Assembly: GCA_020723845.1 (NCBI GenBank)
Contig: DYIC01000001.1
Span: 51,395 to 115,394, forward strand
Direction: 5' to 3'
Length of the DNA: 64,000 nucleotides
Source: Hydrogenophaga sp.
GTDB taxonomy: Bacteria; Pseudomonadota; Gammaproteobacteria; Burkholderiales; Burkholderiaceae_C
Both the position numbers and the translations under genes were made by a program. Positions 45,887 to 56,710 of this stretch are shown here, one piece after another. The notes beneath the pieces are model-generated. The model worked only from the letters and a program-made list of their open reading frames with translations. It was not told where the DNA came from and searched no databases. Numbering within the stretch: position 1 is the stretch's first letter; the number at the start of each line of letters is the position of its first letter.

Positions 45887-47140
45887 TCAGTCCCAGGACA
45901 GGGCGCCGCCGGACTGGTACTCGATCACGCGCGTCTCGAAGAAATTGCGCTCCTTCTTCAGGTCGATCATCTCGCTCATCCACGGGAAGGGGTTTTCCTC
46001 GTTCGGGAAGAGCGGGTCGAGGCCGATTTGCGTGGCGCGCCGATTGGCGATGTAGCGCAGATAGCCCTTGAACATGCTGGCGTTGAGCCCGAGCACGCCG
46101 CGCGGCATCGTATCCTCGGCGTAGCGGTATTCCAGGTCCACTGCGGTCAGAAACAGCTCCTTGATCTCCTGCTTGAACTCGGGCGTCCACAGGTGGGGAT
46201 TTTCGAGCTTGAGCTGGTTGATCATGTCGATGCCGAAGTTGCAGTGCATCGACTCGTCGCGCAGGATGTACTGGTACTGCTCGGCCGCGCCGGTCATTTT
46301 GTTTTGCCGGCCCAGTGCCAGGATTTGGGTGAAGCCGACGTAGAAGAACAGCCCCTCCATCAGGCAGGCGAAGACGATCAGGCTCTTGAGCAGTTTCTGG
46401 TCGTTTTCGGGCGTGCCGGTGCGGAAGTTGGGGTCCATGATCGCGTCGATGAACGGGATCAAAAACTCATCCTTGTCCCGAATCGACGGGATCTCGTGGT
46501 AGGCGTTGAAGATTTCGCCCTCGTCCAGCCCCAGCGACTCGACGATGTACTGGTAGGCGTGGGTGTGGATCGCCTCTTCGAAGGCCTGCCGCAGCAAAAA
46601 CTGCCGGCACTCCGGTGCGGTGATGTGGCGATACGTGCCCAGCACGATGTTGTTGGCTGCGAGCGAATCGGCCGTGACGAAAAAGCCCAGGTTGCGCTTG
46701 ACGATGCGGCGTTCGTCCTCGGTCAGGCCGTTGGGGTCTTTCCACAGCGCGATGTCGCGTGACATGTTGATTTCCTGCGGCATCCAGTGGTTGGCGCAGG
46801 TGGCGAGGTATTTCTCCCACGCCCATTTGTATTTGAACGGCACGAGCTGGTTGACGTCGGTCTGGCCGTTGATGATGCGCTTGTCGGCCACGTTGACGCG
46901 GCGGTATTGGGTGCCCGGCTGCGCCGACGCTGGCGAAACGGCAGTGGCCGCGGCAGGAGGATGCGCGCCGATCGTGGCGCTGACCGGCGACACATAGTCG
47001 AAACCCGCGACGGTCTGCGCAGGGCGTGCACCAAACACGGGCTGGGCCGCCACCGACGGCCGGTGCGTTGGAGCGGCATCGGGCGCTGGACGTGCCGGTT
47101 GGGGGGCAGCGGTGGGGGTGTGGTCTTCCCAAGTCAACAT
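45887..47140 (-). CDS. nrdB: Ribonucleoside-diphosphate reductase subunit beta (class I)
   Basis: Radical-generating subunit of ribonucleotide reductase. The 417-residue protein has an unusual Ala/Pro-rich N-terminal extension of about 75 residues before the R2 core ([20 protein letters not shown]). Metal ligands appear as Asp158 (TADSLAANN), Glu189 and His192 (EEAIHTHAY). Tyr196 sits at the radical position, seven residues after Glu189, so this looks like a Tyr-radical enzyme and not the Phe variant of class Ic. A separate promoter lies just upstream; no NrdR box is seen there. Confidence 0.95.
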   Translation of the reverse strand: MLTWEDHTPTAAPQPARPAPDAAPTHRPSVAAQPVFGARPAQTVAGFDYVSPVSATIGAHPPAAATAVSPASAQPGTQYRRVNVADKRIINGQTDVNQLVPFKYKWAWEKYLATCANHWMPQEINMSRDIALWKDPNGLTEDERRIVKRNLGFFVTADSLAANNIVLGTYRHITAPECRQFLLRQAFEEAIHTHAYQYIVESLGLDEGEIFNAYHEIPSIRDKDEFLIPFIDAIMDPNFRTGTPENDQKLLKSLIVFACLMEGLFFYVGFTQILALGRQNKMTGAAEQYQYILRDESMHCNFGIDMINQLKLENPHLWTPEFKQEIKELFLTAVDLEYRYAEDTMPRGVLGLNASMFKGYLRYIANRRATQIGLDPLFPNEENPFPWMSEMIDLKKERNFFETRVIEYQSGGALSWD

Positions 47141-47160
47141 GGTGGTGTCCGATTCGGTGA

Positions 47161-47189
47161 ATTATTGAAAAATCTCGTCGAAATGACAA
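47161..47189 (-). promoter_or_regulatory. Candidate nrdB promoter
   Basis: On the minus strand TTGTCA (47184-47189) and AATAAT (47161-47166) are 17 bp apart, 20 bases before the nrdB ATG. nrdB can therefore be transcribed independently of nrdA. Confidence 0.6.
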
Positions 47190-47223
47190 GGGTTTGACGG
47201 GGCGTTGCGACTTTTGCGGGGGC

Positions 47224-47256
47224 TTGATGCCCCGGACTGTGGCGCCGGGGCATCAA
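47224..47256. repeat. Perfect inverted repeat between nrdA and nrdB
   Basis: A 12-bp perfect stem (TTGATGCCCCGG at 47224-47235, CCGGGGCATCAA at 47245-47256) with a 9-nt loop, in the 155-bp gap between nrdA and nrdB. No U run follows on the minus strand, so it is not a standard intrinsic terminator. It could protect the nrdA mRNA 3' end or dampen read-through. Confidence 0.7.
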
Positions 47257-47295
47257 TCGGGTCATCCGCACGGGTGTCGTGGGCGCTGGCTCTCG

Positions 47296-50199
<2,904 letters not shown>

Positions 50200-50240
50200 G
50201 GAGCCTCGCTGAGGGTGATGTCCACAGGGACGACGGCGAA

Positions 50241-50311
50241 ACACTAGATCTAGTGTCCGTCGTTGAGAAAAAACACTACCGCTAGTGTAGCGGGCATGGC
50301 GGGCGGGACAA
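50241..50311 (-). promoter_or_regulatory. nrdA promoter with tandem NrdR boxes
   Basis: Two palindromes match the NrdR box consensus: ACACTAGATCTAGTGT (50241-50256, perfect) and ACACTACCGCTAGTGT (50273-50288). Their starts are 32 bp apart, about three helical turns. On the minus strand TTGTCC (50306-50311) and TACACT (50284-50289) are 16 bp apart, so the -10 box overlaps the upstream NrdR box. By family knowledge, ATP-cone repressor NrdR would bind both boxes and block transcription when dATP is high. Confidence 0.88.
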
Positions 50312-50381
50312 GAGGCCAGGCGCGAAAATTTTTCAATCTCGACGCCCCGCCGATATCCTCGGGTTGCCCCGGAGGGGACGA

Positions 50382-50999
50382 CTAGCGCGGCATGGGGGCC
50401 GCGCCTGCGGTGCTGGCAAAGGCGTGCGCGGGCCAGCCGGTCAGCGCGATCAGGCGTGCCCAGTCGAAGCCGGGGCCCGGGTCACGCTTGCGGCCCGGGG
50501 CGATGTGTTCGTGGCCCGCCACCGCGCACAAGGTGGGCCAGCGCGCGCGCAAGGTATGGCACAGCTCGGCCAGTGCGTCGTACTGTGCGGGTTCGAAGGT
50601 GTCGCCTTCCAACCCCTCCAGCTCCACACCAATGGAAAAATCGTTGCAGTTGGCCCGCCCCTGCCACTGCGACACGCCGGCGTGCCAGGCGCGGCGCTCG
50701 CAGGCGACGAATTGCACGAGCTCGCCGTCGCGCCGGATCAGGAAGTGGCTGGACACCTCCAGCCCGCGGATGCGCTGAAAGTAGGGGTGCGCCTCCCAGT
50801 CAAGCGTGCCGGTGAAGAGCTGCTCGATCGCGGCGCCGCCGTATTCGCCGGGCGGCAGGCTGATCGAGTGCACGACGATCAAATCGAGCGACGCGCCGGG
50901 CGGGCGCGGGCCGTGGTGCGGCGACGGCACCCAGCGTGCCTGGGCCAGCCACGTGCCCTCGGTGGGGGCGGGGTGGTCGGGGGGTGCGAGAGGGATCAT
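50382..50999 (-). CDS. ampD: 1,6-anhydro-N-acetylmuramyl-L-alanine amidase AmpD
   Basis: Cytoplasmic zinc amidase that cleaves the peptide from anhydromuropeptides in cell-wall recycling. The 205-residue protein has the zinc ligands in LIVVHSISLPPG and the C-terminal VAGHEHIAPGRKRDPGPGFDW, plus VSSHFLIRRDGELVQFV. It is downstream of ilvA by 60 bp and on the same strand. The partner enzyme NagZ is also in this window. No LysR-type AmpR regulator is adjacent. Confidence 0.95.
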   Translation of the reverse strand: MIPLAPPDHPAPTEGTWLAQARWVPSPHHGPRPPGASLDLIVVHSISLPPGEYGGAAIEQLFTGTLDWEAHPYFQRIRGLEVSSHFLIRRDGELVQFVACERRAWHAGVSQWQGRANCNDFSIGVELEGLEGDTFEPAQYDALAELCHTLRARWPTLCAVAGHEHIAPGRKRDPGPGFDWARLIALTGWPAHAFASTAGAAPMPR

Positions 51000-51059
51000 G
51001 CACTCCTCGGGGCGGATCAGCGCACCAGTTGGTTGAGCTGGAACGAGTTGGGAGTGGAA

Positions 51060-52655
51060 TCACCCGCGCAAAAACAACCGGTACACGGGATTGTCGGTTT
51101 CTTCGACGTAGGGGTAGCCCAGTTCGCGCAGGAAGCGCTGGAATGCCTTGTCGTCCTTTGGGGGCACCTGCAGGCCGACCAGGATGCGGCCGTAGTCGGC
51201 GCCCTGGTTGCGGTAGTGGAACAGGCTGATGTTCCAGCTCGGGCGCATGAGGGTGAGAAACTTCAGCAACGCGCCGGGCCGTTCGGGAAAGACGAAGCGC
51301 AGCAGCCGCTCGTCCTGCGCCAGCGGCGAGTGACCGCCGACCATGTGCCGGATGTGCTCTTGCGCCAGGTCGTCGTGGGTGAGGTCCAGCGTCGCAAAGC
51401 CGTGCTTTTCGAAGGCCGCCGCGATCTTGGCGCTCTCGCCCCGGCCGTGCGTGGTCAGGCCCACGAAGACGTGGGCCTGCTGCGCGTCATGGATGCGGTA
51501 GTTGAACTCGGTGACGTTACGCGGCCCGCCGGGCAGGCTGCCGATGGCCTGCAAAAAGCGCAAAAAGCTGCCGCGTTCCTCGGGAATGGTGACGGCAAAC
51601 AGCGCCTCGCGCTCTTCGCCGACCTCAGCGCGTTCGGCCACGAAGCGCAGGCGGTCGAAATTCATGTTGGCGCCGCACAGGATGGCGGCGTACGTCTCAC
51701 CCCGCGTCTTGTGCTGGGCGACGTATTTTTTGATCGCTGCCACCGCCATCGCGCCCGCAGGCTCGACGATGCTGCGCGTGTCGACGAACACGTCCTTGAT
51801 GGCGGCGCACACTTCGTCGGTGTCGACGGTGACATAGTCATCGACCAGTTCCCGTGCGATGCGAAAGGTCTCCTCACCCACGAGCTTGACCGCGGTGCCG
51901 TCGGAAAACAGCCCGACTTCATCCAGCTGCACCCGTTGGCCCGCGCGCACCGAGCGCAGCATGGCGTCGGAGTCGCTCATTTGCACGCCGATGACGCGGA
52001 TGTCGGGTCGCACCGCCTTGAAGAAGTTGACCACGCCCGCGATCAGGCCGCCGCCGCCGATGGCGACGAACACGGCATCGAGCCGGTTCGACCCCAGGCC
52101 CTGCAGTTGGCGCAGCATTTCCATGGCGATGGTGCCCTGGCCAGCGATGACGTCCGGGTCGTCGAAGGGGTGCACGAAGGTCAGCCCCTGCGCTTGGGCC
52201 AGCGCGGTGGCGTGCTGGGCCGCGTCGGAGTAACTGTCGCCGTGCAGCACCACATCGCCACCGAGCGCGCGCACGGCGTCGATCTTGACCTGTGGCGTGG
52301 TGGTGGGCATGACGATGACGGCGCGCGCGCCCAGCTTGTGCGCGCCCAGCGCCACCCCTTGCGCATGGTTGCCAGCCGAGGCGCAGATGACGCCGCGCTG
52401 CAACTCCTCGGGCGACAGGTGCGCCAGCTTGTTGTAGGCGCCGCGCAACTTGAAGCTAAAGACCGGCTGCTGGTCCTCGCGCTTGAGCAGCACCTTGTTG
52501 TGCAGGCGGCGGCTGAGATGGCGCGCGGGCTCCAGCGGTGTCTCGCGCGCCACGTCGTATACGCGCGCGGTGACGATCTTTTTCAGATAGTCGGCCGGGG
52601 TCAATTCGGTGGCCGAGCCTAGAGCAGGGTGAGATGGAGGGGCTTTGGCGGGCAT
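51060..52655 (-). CDS. ilvA: Threonine ammonia-lyase, biosynthetic
   Basis: PLP enzyme that converts threonine to 2-oxobutyrate, the first step to isoleucine. The 531-residue protein has the PLP Lys in VFSFKLRGAYNK, the Ser/Gly loop ASAGNHAQGVA, the phosphate loop AIGGGGLIAGV, and two C-terminal ACT-like domains (about 360-440 and 450-531: ERGSFLRFLQAIG, ERPGALLKFLTLM) for isoleucine feedback. The start is the ATG of MPAKAPPS; an upstream in-frame extension would run through the terminator-like hairpin. A strong promoter and terminator lie upstream. Confidence 0.95.
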   Translation of the reverse strand: MPAKAPPSHPALGSATELTPADYLKKIVTARVYDVARETPLEPARHLSRRLHNKVLLKREDQQPVFSFKLRGAYNKLAHLSPEELQRGVICASAGNHAQGVALGAHKLGARAVIVMPTTTPQVKIDAVRALGGDVVLHGDSYSDAAQHATALAQAQGLTFVHPFDDPDVIAGQGTIAMEMLRQLQGLGSNRLDAVFVAIGGGGLIAGVVNFFKAVRPDIRVIGVQMSDSDAMLRSVRAGQRVQLDEVGLFSDGTAVKLVGEETFRIARELVDDYVTVDTDEVCAAIKDVFVDTRSIVEPAGAMAVAAIKKYVAQHKTRGETYAAILCGANMNFDRLRFVAERAEVGEEREALFAVTIPEERGSFLRFLQAIGSLPGGPRNVTEFNYRIHDAQQAHVFVGLTTHGRGESAKIAAAFEKHGFATLDLTHDDLAQEHIRHMVGGHSPLAQDERLLRFVFPERPGALLKFLTLMRPSWNISLFHYRNQGADYGRILVGLQVPPKDDKAFQRFLRELGYPYVEETDNPVYRLFLRG

Positions 52656-52721
52656 GACGATGACGTGAGCGTTGCGTCTATCATAAGGTGCCGTCGGCGC
52701 TGCGGCCCGCCGCCGGTGTTC

Positions 52722-52752
52722 AAAAAAAAGCCCAGGCGCGATGCCTGGGCTT
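52722..52752 (-). terminator. Perfect Rho-independent terminator upstream of ilvA
   Basis: A 10-bp perfect stem (arms 52743-52752 and 52728-52737) with a 5-nt loop is followed on the minus strand by a run of eight T (complement of 52722-52729). No coding gene ends just before it on this strand; the upstream neighbour on this strand, coq7, ends at 53380 and OsmC lies between on the other strand. Confidence 0.9.
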
Positions 52753-52817
52753 GGAACCACCCATAGAGGGCAGAGGAGACAACCGTTGGAGGCTGAGCGC
52801 TTTTCGCGTCGCCCACG
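52722..52817 (-). ncRNA. Candidate small RNA or leader RNA upstream of ilvA
   Basis: A strong minus-strand promoter (52824-52851) would start transcription near 52817, and a perfect intrinsic terminator ends it at 52722, giving an RNA of about 95 nt. The 3' end lies 67 nt before the ilvA ATG. The RNA contains two pyrimidine-rich CCUCC/CUCCUC segments that could be single-stranded and able to pair with Shine-Dalgarno sequences. A short ORF of 14 codons (ATG GGT GGT...) overlaps the terminator, but it has no run of Ile, Leu, Val or Thr codons. Whether it is an sRNA or an ilvA attenuator is not decided by sequence. Confidence 0.55.
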
Positions 52818-52823
52818 CCCTCT

Positions 52824-52851
52824 ATTATAGCTGGCTGATATTGCGGTGCAA
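52824..52851 (-). promoter_or_regulatory. Strong promoter upstream of the candidate RNA and ilvA
   Basis: On the minus strand TTGCAC (52846-52851) and a perfect TATAAT (52824-52829) are separated by 16 bp. It is among the best sigma-70 matches in the window. Confidence 0.75.
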
Positions 52852-52900
52852 CATTTTTGGCGTCACGAGGCGGTGCTCGTGTCGTTCTGGAGACAGTCGT

Positions 52901-53353
52901 ATGGAATGCTCGGTGACCTGGACCGGCGCCCTGGGTGCCGGCTCGAACATGGGTTTCGTGGCCGCGACGGGCAGCGGGCACGTGGTGGCGATGGACGGCG
53001 CGGTCGACCCCGCCCAGCCGCAGACCAGTGGCGCCAATCTGGCCCCACGCCCGATGGAGCTGGTGCTGGCAGGCACGGGTGGCTGCACCGCCTATGACGT
53101 GGTGCTGATCCTGCGCCGGGGCCGCCACGACGTGCGCGGCTGCCAGGTGCAGCTCAAGGCCGAACGCGCCGAGACCGACCCCAAAGTGTTCACCGCCATC
53201 CACATGCACTTCGTGGTGCACGGCAAGGGCGTGCCGGCCACTGCGGTGGAGCGCGCCATCGCGCTGAGTCACGAAAAATACTGCTCGGCCAGCATCATGC
53301 TGGGCAAAACGGCCGCCATCACCACCAGCTACGAGGTGGTCGACGTCGCTTGA
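52901..53353 (+). CDS. OsmC/Ohr family protein
   Basis: A 150-residue OsmC-fold protein, probably a thiol-dependent peroxidase or related detoxification protein. The two family Cys residues appear in GTGGCTAYDVVLIL and SHEKYCSASIMLG, with the Arg/Glu region expected to lie near the strands. It resembles the YhfA-like OsmC branch more than Ohr. TGGAGACAG precedes the ATG of MECSVTWTG. It is divergent from ilvA and convergent with coq7. Confidence 0.9.
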   Translation: MECSVTWTGALGAGSNMGFVAATGSGHVVAMDGAVDPAQPQTSGANLAPRPMELVLAGTGGCTAYDVVLILRRGRHDVRGCQVQLKAERAETDPKVFTAIHMHFVVHGKGVPATAVERAIALSHEKYCSASIMLGKTAAITTSYEVVDVA

Positions 53354-53379
53354 CGGGCAGCGGTGCCAGAGCGCCGGCG

Positions 53380-54045
53380 TCAGATCCGGTGCGCGACCGT
53401 GGTCATGACTTTGGCGGCGGCGCGCATGACCCATTTGACGGGGGCCGGCAACTCGACCCCGCCGGCCTGCTGCGCCTCGCGTGCGTGGCGGACTTCGTCC
53501 GCTTTCATCTGCGCCACGATGGCGCGTGAGGCCTGGTCGGGCACGGGCAGGCGCTCCAGGTGGCCGTCCAAGTGAGCCTCGACCTGGCGCTCGGTCTCCA
53601 CCACGAAGCCCAGGCTGATGCCGCGCCCAGCCAGCCCGGCACCCAGGCCGATGGCGAGCGCCCCGGCATACCACAGCGGGCACAGCAGCGAGCGGCGGTC
53701 GCCCAGTTCGTCCAGCCGCTGCTGACACCACGCCAGGTGGTCGGTTTCGTCCTGCGCGGCAGCCTCCAGATGGCGGGCGGTGCGCTCGCGCGTGCGGGCG
53801 TCGCCCGGTCCCAAGCGCGCGGCCAGCGCCTGGCCGGTGTAGAGTGCCTGGGCGCAGATCTCGCCGACGTGGTTGACGCGCATGAGCGCCCCCGACAAGC
53901 GCCGCTCCTCGGGCGACAGTGGCGCCGCCTCGCTACGTTGCCCCGACGCGGCACCCGGTGTGGGGCGTGCCGCGTGGTGCGGGGCCAGCAGCGTACGCAG
54001 CGCGTTGTCCGCGGTGATGAGCAAGGCGTCGGTCACGGTCGTCAT
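53380..54045 (-). CDS. coq7: 2-polyprenyl-3-methyl-6-methoxy-1,4-benzoquinone monooxygenase (Coq7)
   Basis: Di-iron hydroxylase of ubiquinone synthesis. The 221-residue protein has the ferritin-like ligand motifs: [15 protein letters not shown] (Glu), [15 protein letters not shown] (ExxH), a Glu in [12 protein letters not shown], and [12 protein letters not shown] (ExxH). The start is the ATG of MTTVTDALL; an in-frame ATG nine codons upstream is less likely. It sits 23 bp downstream of the copper cluster, probably by chance. Confidence 0.93.
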   Translation of the reverse strand: MTTVTDALLITADNALRTLLAPHHAARPTPGAASGQRSEAAPLSPEERRLSGALMRVNHVGEICAQALYTGQALAARLGPGDARTRERTARHLEAAAQDETDHLAWCQQRLDELGDRRSLLCPLWYAGALAIGLGAGLAGRGISLGFVVETERQVEAHLDGHLERLPVPDQASRAIVAQMKADEVRHAREAQQAGGVELPAPVKWVMRAAAKVMTTVAHRI

Positions 54046-54068
54046 GGCAAGCATGCTAGCCCAAACCG

Positions 54069-54794
54069 TCATGGCGCGGGTTTGATCTCGGTCACGACAT
54101 ACGCGCCCTGGTGTTTCTGGGCGCGAAAGCGCACTTTCATTCCCACTTGCAGGCCTTGCAGCATACTCGGGTCACGCACCTGAAAGGCCATGGTCATGGG
54201 CGGCATATCCAACTCGGCGATCTCGCCATGGCGCAGCGTGATCTTGCCCGCGCTCGGGTCGAGGCGACGCACCTCGCCGTCGGCCCAACCGGGCTCCGCC
54301 CCCGGTGTGGCAGCGGTCGGCGCCTGTGTCTGGTGGTAGCTGGCATAGACCCGGGTAGTGCCGTCGCGCTGCACCAGCAATACATCGTACGGGTCGCGGC
54401 GGCCACCGTACTCGGGGCCGTCCATGCCGGGGCTGCCGACCGGCATGCGCGGCACGGCCAGCCCCAGCGCCGCCGGACGCTCGCGCAACAGCCGTTGGAT
54501 GTCACTGGCGGGCACGTGGCCCTCGATCACATAGCCCCCCACGCGTGCGGTATGGCACGAACCCAGCGCCTGGGGCATGCCGAGCCGCTGGCGTGCGGCG
54601 GTGTTGCCCACGTCGTGCGCCCGTACCCGAAACCCGTGCGCTTGCAGGTGGCGAATCCAGTCGTTGCAGCAGCCGCAGTTGGGGTCTTTCCACACCTCCA
54701 CCTGCGGGGCTTCGGGCGCTTGTGCCAGCGCCAACCCCGCGGCGCTGGCGGCGATCCAGCCTGCACTCAGTCTGAGACAGTCGCGTCGTTTCAT
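54069..54794 (-). CDS. DUF411 protein fused to a CusF-type copper-binding domain
   Basis: A 241-residue exported protein with two parts. An N-terminal signal ([20 protein letters not shown], Tat-like) leads to a DUF411 domain (about 30-125: [20 protein letters not shown] with a Cys-Gly-Cys-Cys motif, and [18 protein letters not shown]). After a linker comes a CusF-like OB domain (about 172-239) with His in [18 protein letters not shown]. Relative to CusF, the Met pair is kept and the Cu-capping Trp is replaced by Met. It probably binds Cu(I) in the periplasm. It overlaps the cupredoxin stop (ATGA). Confidence 0.82.
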   Translation of the reverse strand: MKRRDCLRLSAGWIAASAAGLALAQAPEAPQVEVWKDPNCGCCNDWIRHLQAHGFRVRAHDVGNTAARQRLGMPQALGSCHTARVGGYVIEGHVPASDIQRLLRERPAALGLAVPRMPVGSPGMDGPEYGGRRDPYDVLLVQRDGTTRVYASYHQTQAPTAATPGAEPGWADGEVRRLDPSAGKITLRHGEIAELDMPPMTMAFQVRDPSMLQGLQVGMKVRFRAQKHQGAYVVTEIKPAP

Positions 54795-55321
54795 CGCGTG
54801 TTCCCCTTCTGCGCGGGTTCGACCCGGATACGTCCGACCATGCCGGCCTCGAAATGGCCCGGTATCAGGCAGGCGAACTCGAAGTCACCGGGGCGGTTGA
54901 AATGCCACACGATCTCGCCCGTCTGGCCCGGGGCCACGTGTGCCATGTACGGTTCGTCGTGTTCCATGCCCGGGTGTTTTTTCATGAGTTCGGCGTGGGC
55001 GGCGAGTTCCTCGGGCGTGCCGATGACGATTTCGTGCAGGACGCGGCCACGGTTGACCGCGCGCAGCCGCACCGTCTCGCCCTCGCGCACGGTCAGCCGG
55101 TCGGGGGTGAAGCGCATGTCGTCGCTCATGCGGATCTCGATGGTGCGGCTGACGCGGGCCGGATCGCCAGCGATACCCCAGGGCTTTTGCTCGGCTAGCA
55201 TGGCGGCGCGCGCGGGGGCACCATGGCTGCCGTGGTGGCCCTGGGGGCCGTGGGCGGCGGCGTTCAAGGGCAGCCAAGCGGCCAGCGCCAGTGCCGCCAG
55301 ACGTTCAATGGTGATGACCAT
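54791..55321 (-). CDS. Exported cupredoxin-like copper protein
   Basis: A 176-residue periplasmic blue-copper-type protein. A signal peptide (ERLAALALAAWLPLNAAAHG) is followed by a His-rich stretch (HGPQGHHGSHG) and a cupredoxin fold from about residue 60. Type-1-like ligands are His in GRVLHEIVIG and Cys-His-Met in FEFACLIPGHFEAGM. This resembles the plastocyanin/azurin-like proteins that accompany CopA oxidases. It overlaps the multicopper oxidase stop by 17 bases. Confidence 0.88.
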   Translation of the reverse strand: MVITIERLAALALAAWLPLNAAAHGPQGHHGSHGAPARAAMLAEQKPWGIAGDPARVSRTIEIRMSDDMRFTPDRLTVREGETVRLRAVNRGRVLHEIVIGTPEELAAHAELMKKHPGMEHDEPYMAHVAPGQTGEIVWHFNRPGDFEFACLIPGHFEAGMVGRIRVEPAQKGNTR

Positions 55322-56708
55322 GGTGAGCTCCTTGGGGTTTGCGGGCGTCGTAGGGGGCAGCGGCGGGCGCGGGCTGCGGCGACCGCGCGTCGGCCGGGGC
55401 AGCCACGTTGGCAGCGGGCCGGGCTTGGGTGCCGGGCGGCTGTCGGTACCAGCCCGGGTCCCGGTAGTCGCCGGGTGCCAGGTCGCGCCGCACCTTCAGG
55501 GTGGTGAACATGCCGCCCATCTCGATCGGGCCATAGGGGCCGCGGCCCGTCATCATGGGGGCGGTGTTGTCGGGCAGCGGCATTTCCATCTCGCCCATGT
55601 CGGCCATGCCGCGCTCGCCCATGACCATGTAGTCGGGCACCAGCCGCTGCAGGCGGTGCACCAGCCCGCGGTGGTCGACACCGATCATGGTGGGCACGCC
55701 ATGCCCCATCGGGCCCATGGTATGGTGGCTCTTGTGGCAATGCATGGCCCAGTCGCCTTCCTCGTCGGCGATGAATTCGATCTGCCGCATCTGCCCCACC
55801 GCGATGTCCACCGTGACCTCGGGCCAGCGCGATTCGGGCCGCGTGGGACCGCCGTCCGTGCCGGTGACCTCGAACTCGATGCCGTGGATGTGGATGGGGT
55901 GGTTGGTCATGGTGAGGTTGCCGACGCGTACCCGCACCCGCTCGCCCAGGCGCGCCACCAGCGGGTCGATGCCGGGGAAGACGCGGCTGTTCCAGGCCCA
56001 AATGTTGAAGTCGAGCATGGTGTTGACGTTGGGCGTGCGCGCTCCGGGCGTGACGTCGAAGGCGTTGAGCAAGAAGCAGTAGTCGCGATCGACGTCGGCG
56101 ATCCAGGGGTGTCGGCCCTTGGGGTGGGTGACCCAAAAGCCCATCATGCCCATGGCCATCTGCACCATCTCGTCGGCATGGGGGTGGTACATGAAGGTGC
56201 CGGGGCGGCGGGCGACGAATTCGTAGACGAATGTCTGGCCCGGCGGAATTTGCGGCTGGTTGAGGCCGCCCACCCCGTCCATACCGTTGGGCAGGCGCTG
56301 TCCGTGCCAGTGAATGGTGGTGTGCTCGGGCAGTCGGTTGGTGACGTAGATGCGCACCCGGTCACCCTCGACCACCTCGATGGTGGGGCCGGGGCTGCTG
56401 CCGTTGTAGCCCCACAGGTTGACCGAAAAGCCGGGGGCGAATTCGCGCACCACGGGCTCGGCCACCAGGTGGAACTCCTTGACCCCGTCCTTCATGCGAA
56501 ACGGCAGCGTCCAGCCGTTGAGGGTGACGACGGGCCGGTAGGGTCGACCGGCGCCAGTCACGCCCGGCGGCGTCCATGGCGCGGCGGTGTCCGTGCTCGT
56601 GCGGATGACGGGCTCGGGCAGACCCGCCAGCGCGTGGCGGCCCACCGCGGCGCTGGCCACCGCGGCGGTGCCCACCAGCGCTTGAGTGAAAAAACGACGT
56701 CGTTGCAT
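55305..56708 (-). CDS. Multicopper oxidase, CopA/CueO-like, Tat-exported
   Basis: Periplasmic oxidase that probably oxidises Cu(I) or sequesters copper. The 467-residue protein has a Tat signal (QRRRFFTQALVG), three cupredoxin domains, and the copper motifs HWHG, YHPHADE, HPIHIHG and HCHKSHHTMG (type 1 Cys-His pathway). A Met-rich segment (MVMGERGMADMGEMEMPL) lies near residue 375 and the C-terminus is HHGHHH; both are likely copper-binding. It follows the TolC-like gene by two bases. Confidence 0.93.
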   Translation of the reverse strand: MQRRRFFTQALVGTAAVASAAVGRHALAGLPEPVIRTSTDTAAPWTPPGVTGAGRPYRPVVTLNGWTLPFRMKDGVKEFHLVAEPVVREFAPGFSVNLWGYNGSSPGPTIEVVEGDRVRIYVTNRLPEHTTIHWHGQRLPNGMDGVGGLNQPQIPPGQTFVYEFVARRPGTFMYHPHADEMVQMAMGMMGFWVTHPKGRHPWIADVDRDYCFLLNAFDVTPGARTPNVNTMLDFNIWAWNSRVFPGIDPLVARLGERVRVRVGNLTMTNHPIHIHGIEFEVTGTDGGPTRPESRWPEVTVDIAVGQMRQIEFIADEEGDWAMHCHKSHHTMGPMGHGVPTMIGVDHRGLVHRLQRLVPDYMVMGERGMADMGEMEMPLPDNTAPMMTGRGPYGPIEMGGMFTTLKVRRDLAPGDYRDPGWYRQPPGTQARPAANVAAPADARSPQPAPAAAPYDARKPQGAHHGHHH

Positions 56709-56710
56709 GA

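Noticed and set aside
45887-47140. Assignment of NrdB to class Ic (Phe at the radical site, Mn/Fe cofactor).
   Set aside because: The residue seven positions after Glu189 is Tyr196, and the metal-1 ligand is Asp158, as in Tyr-radical enzymes.
47224-47256. The nrdA-nrdB hairpin as a Rho-independent terminator.
   Set aside because: No U run follows the stem on the minus strand (the sequence continues AGCCCCCGC), so it was listed as an inverted repeat.
52695-52765. A leader peptide that would make the ilvA upstream region a classical attenuator.
   Set aside because: The short ORF overlapping the terminator encodes no cluster of Ile, Val, Leu or Thr codons, and no competing antiterminator stem is apparent.
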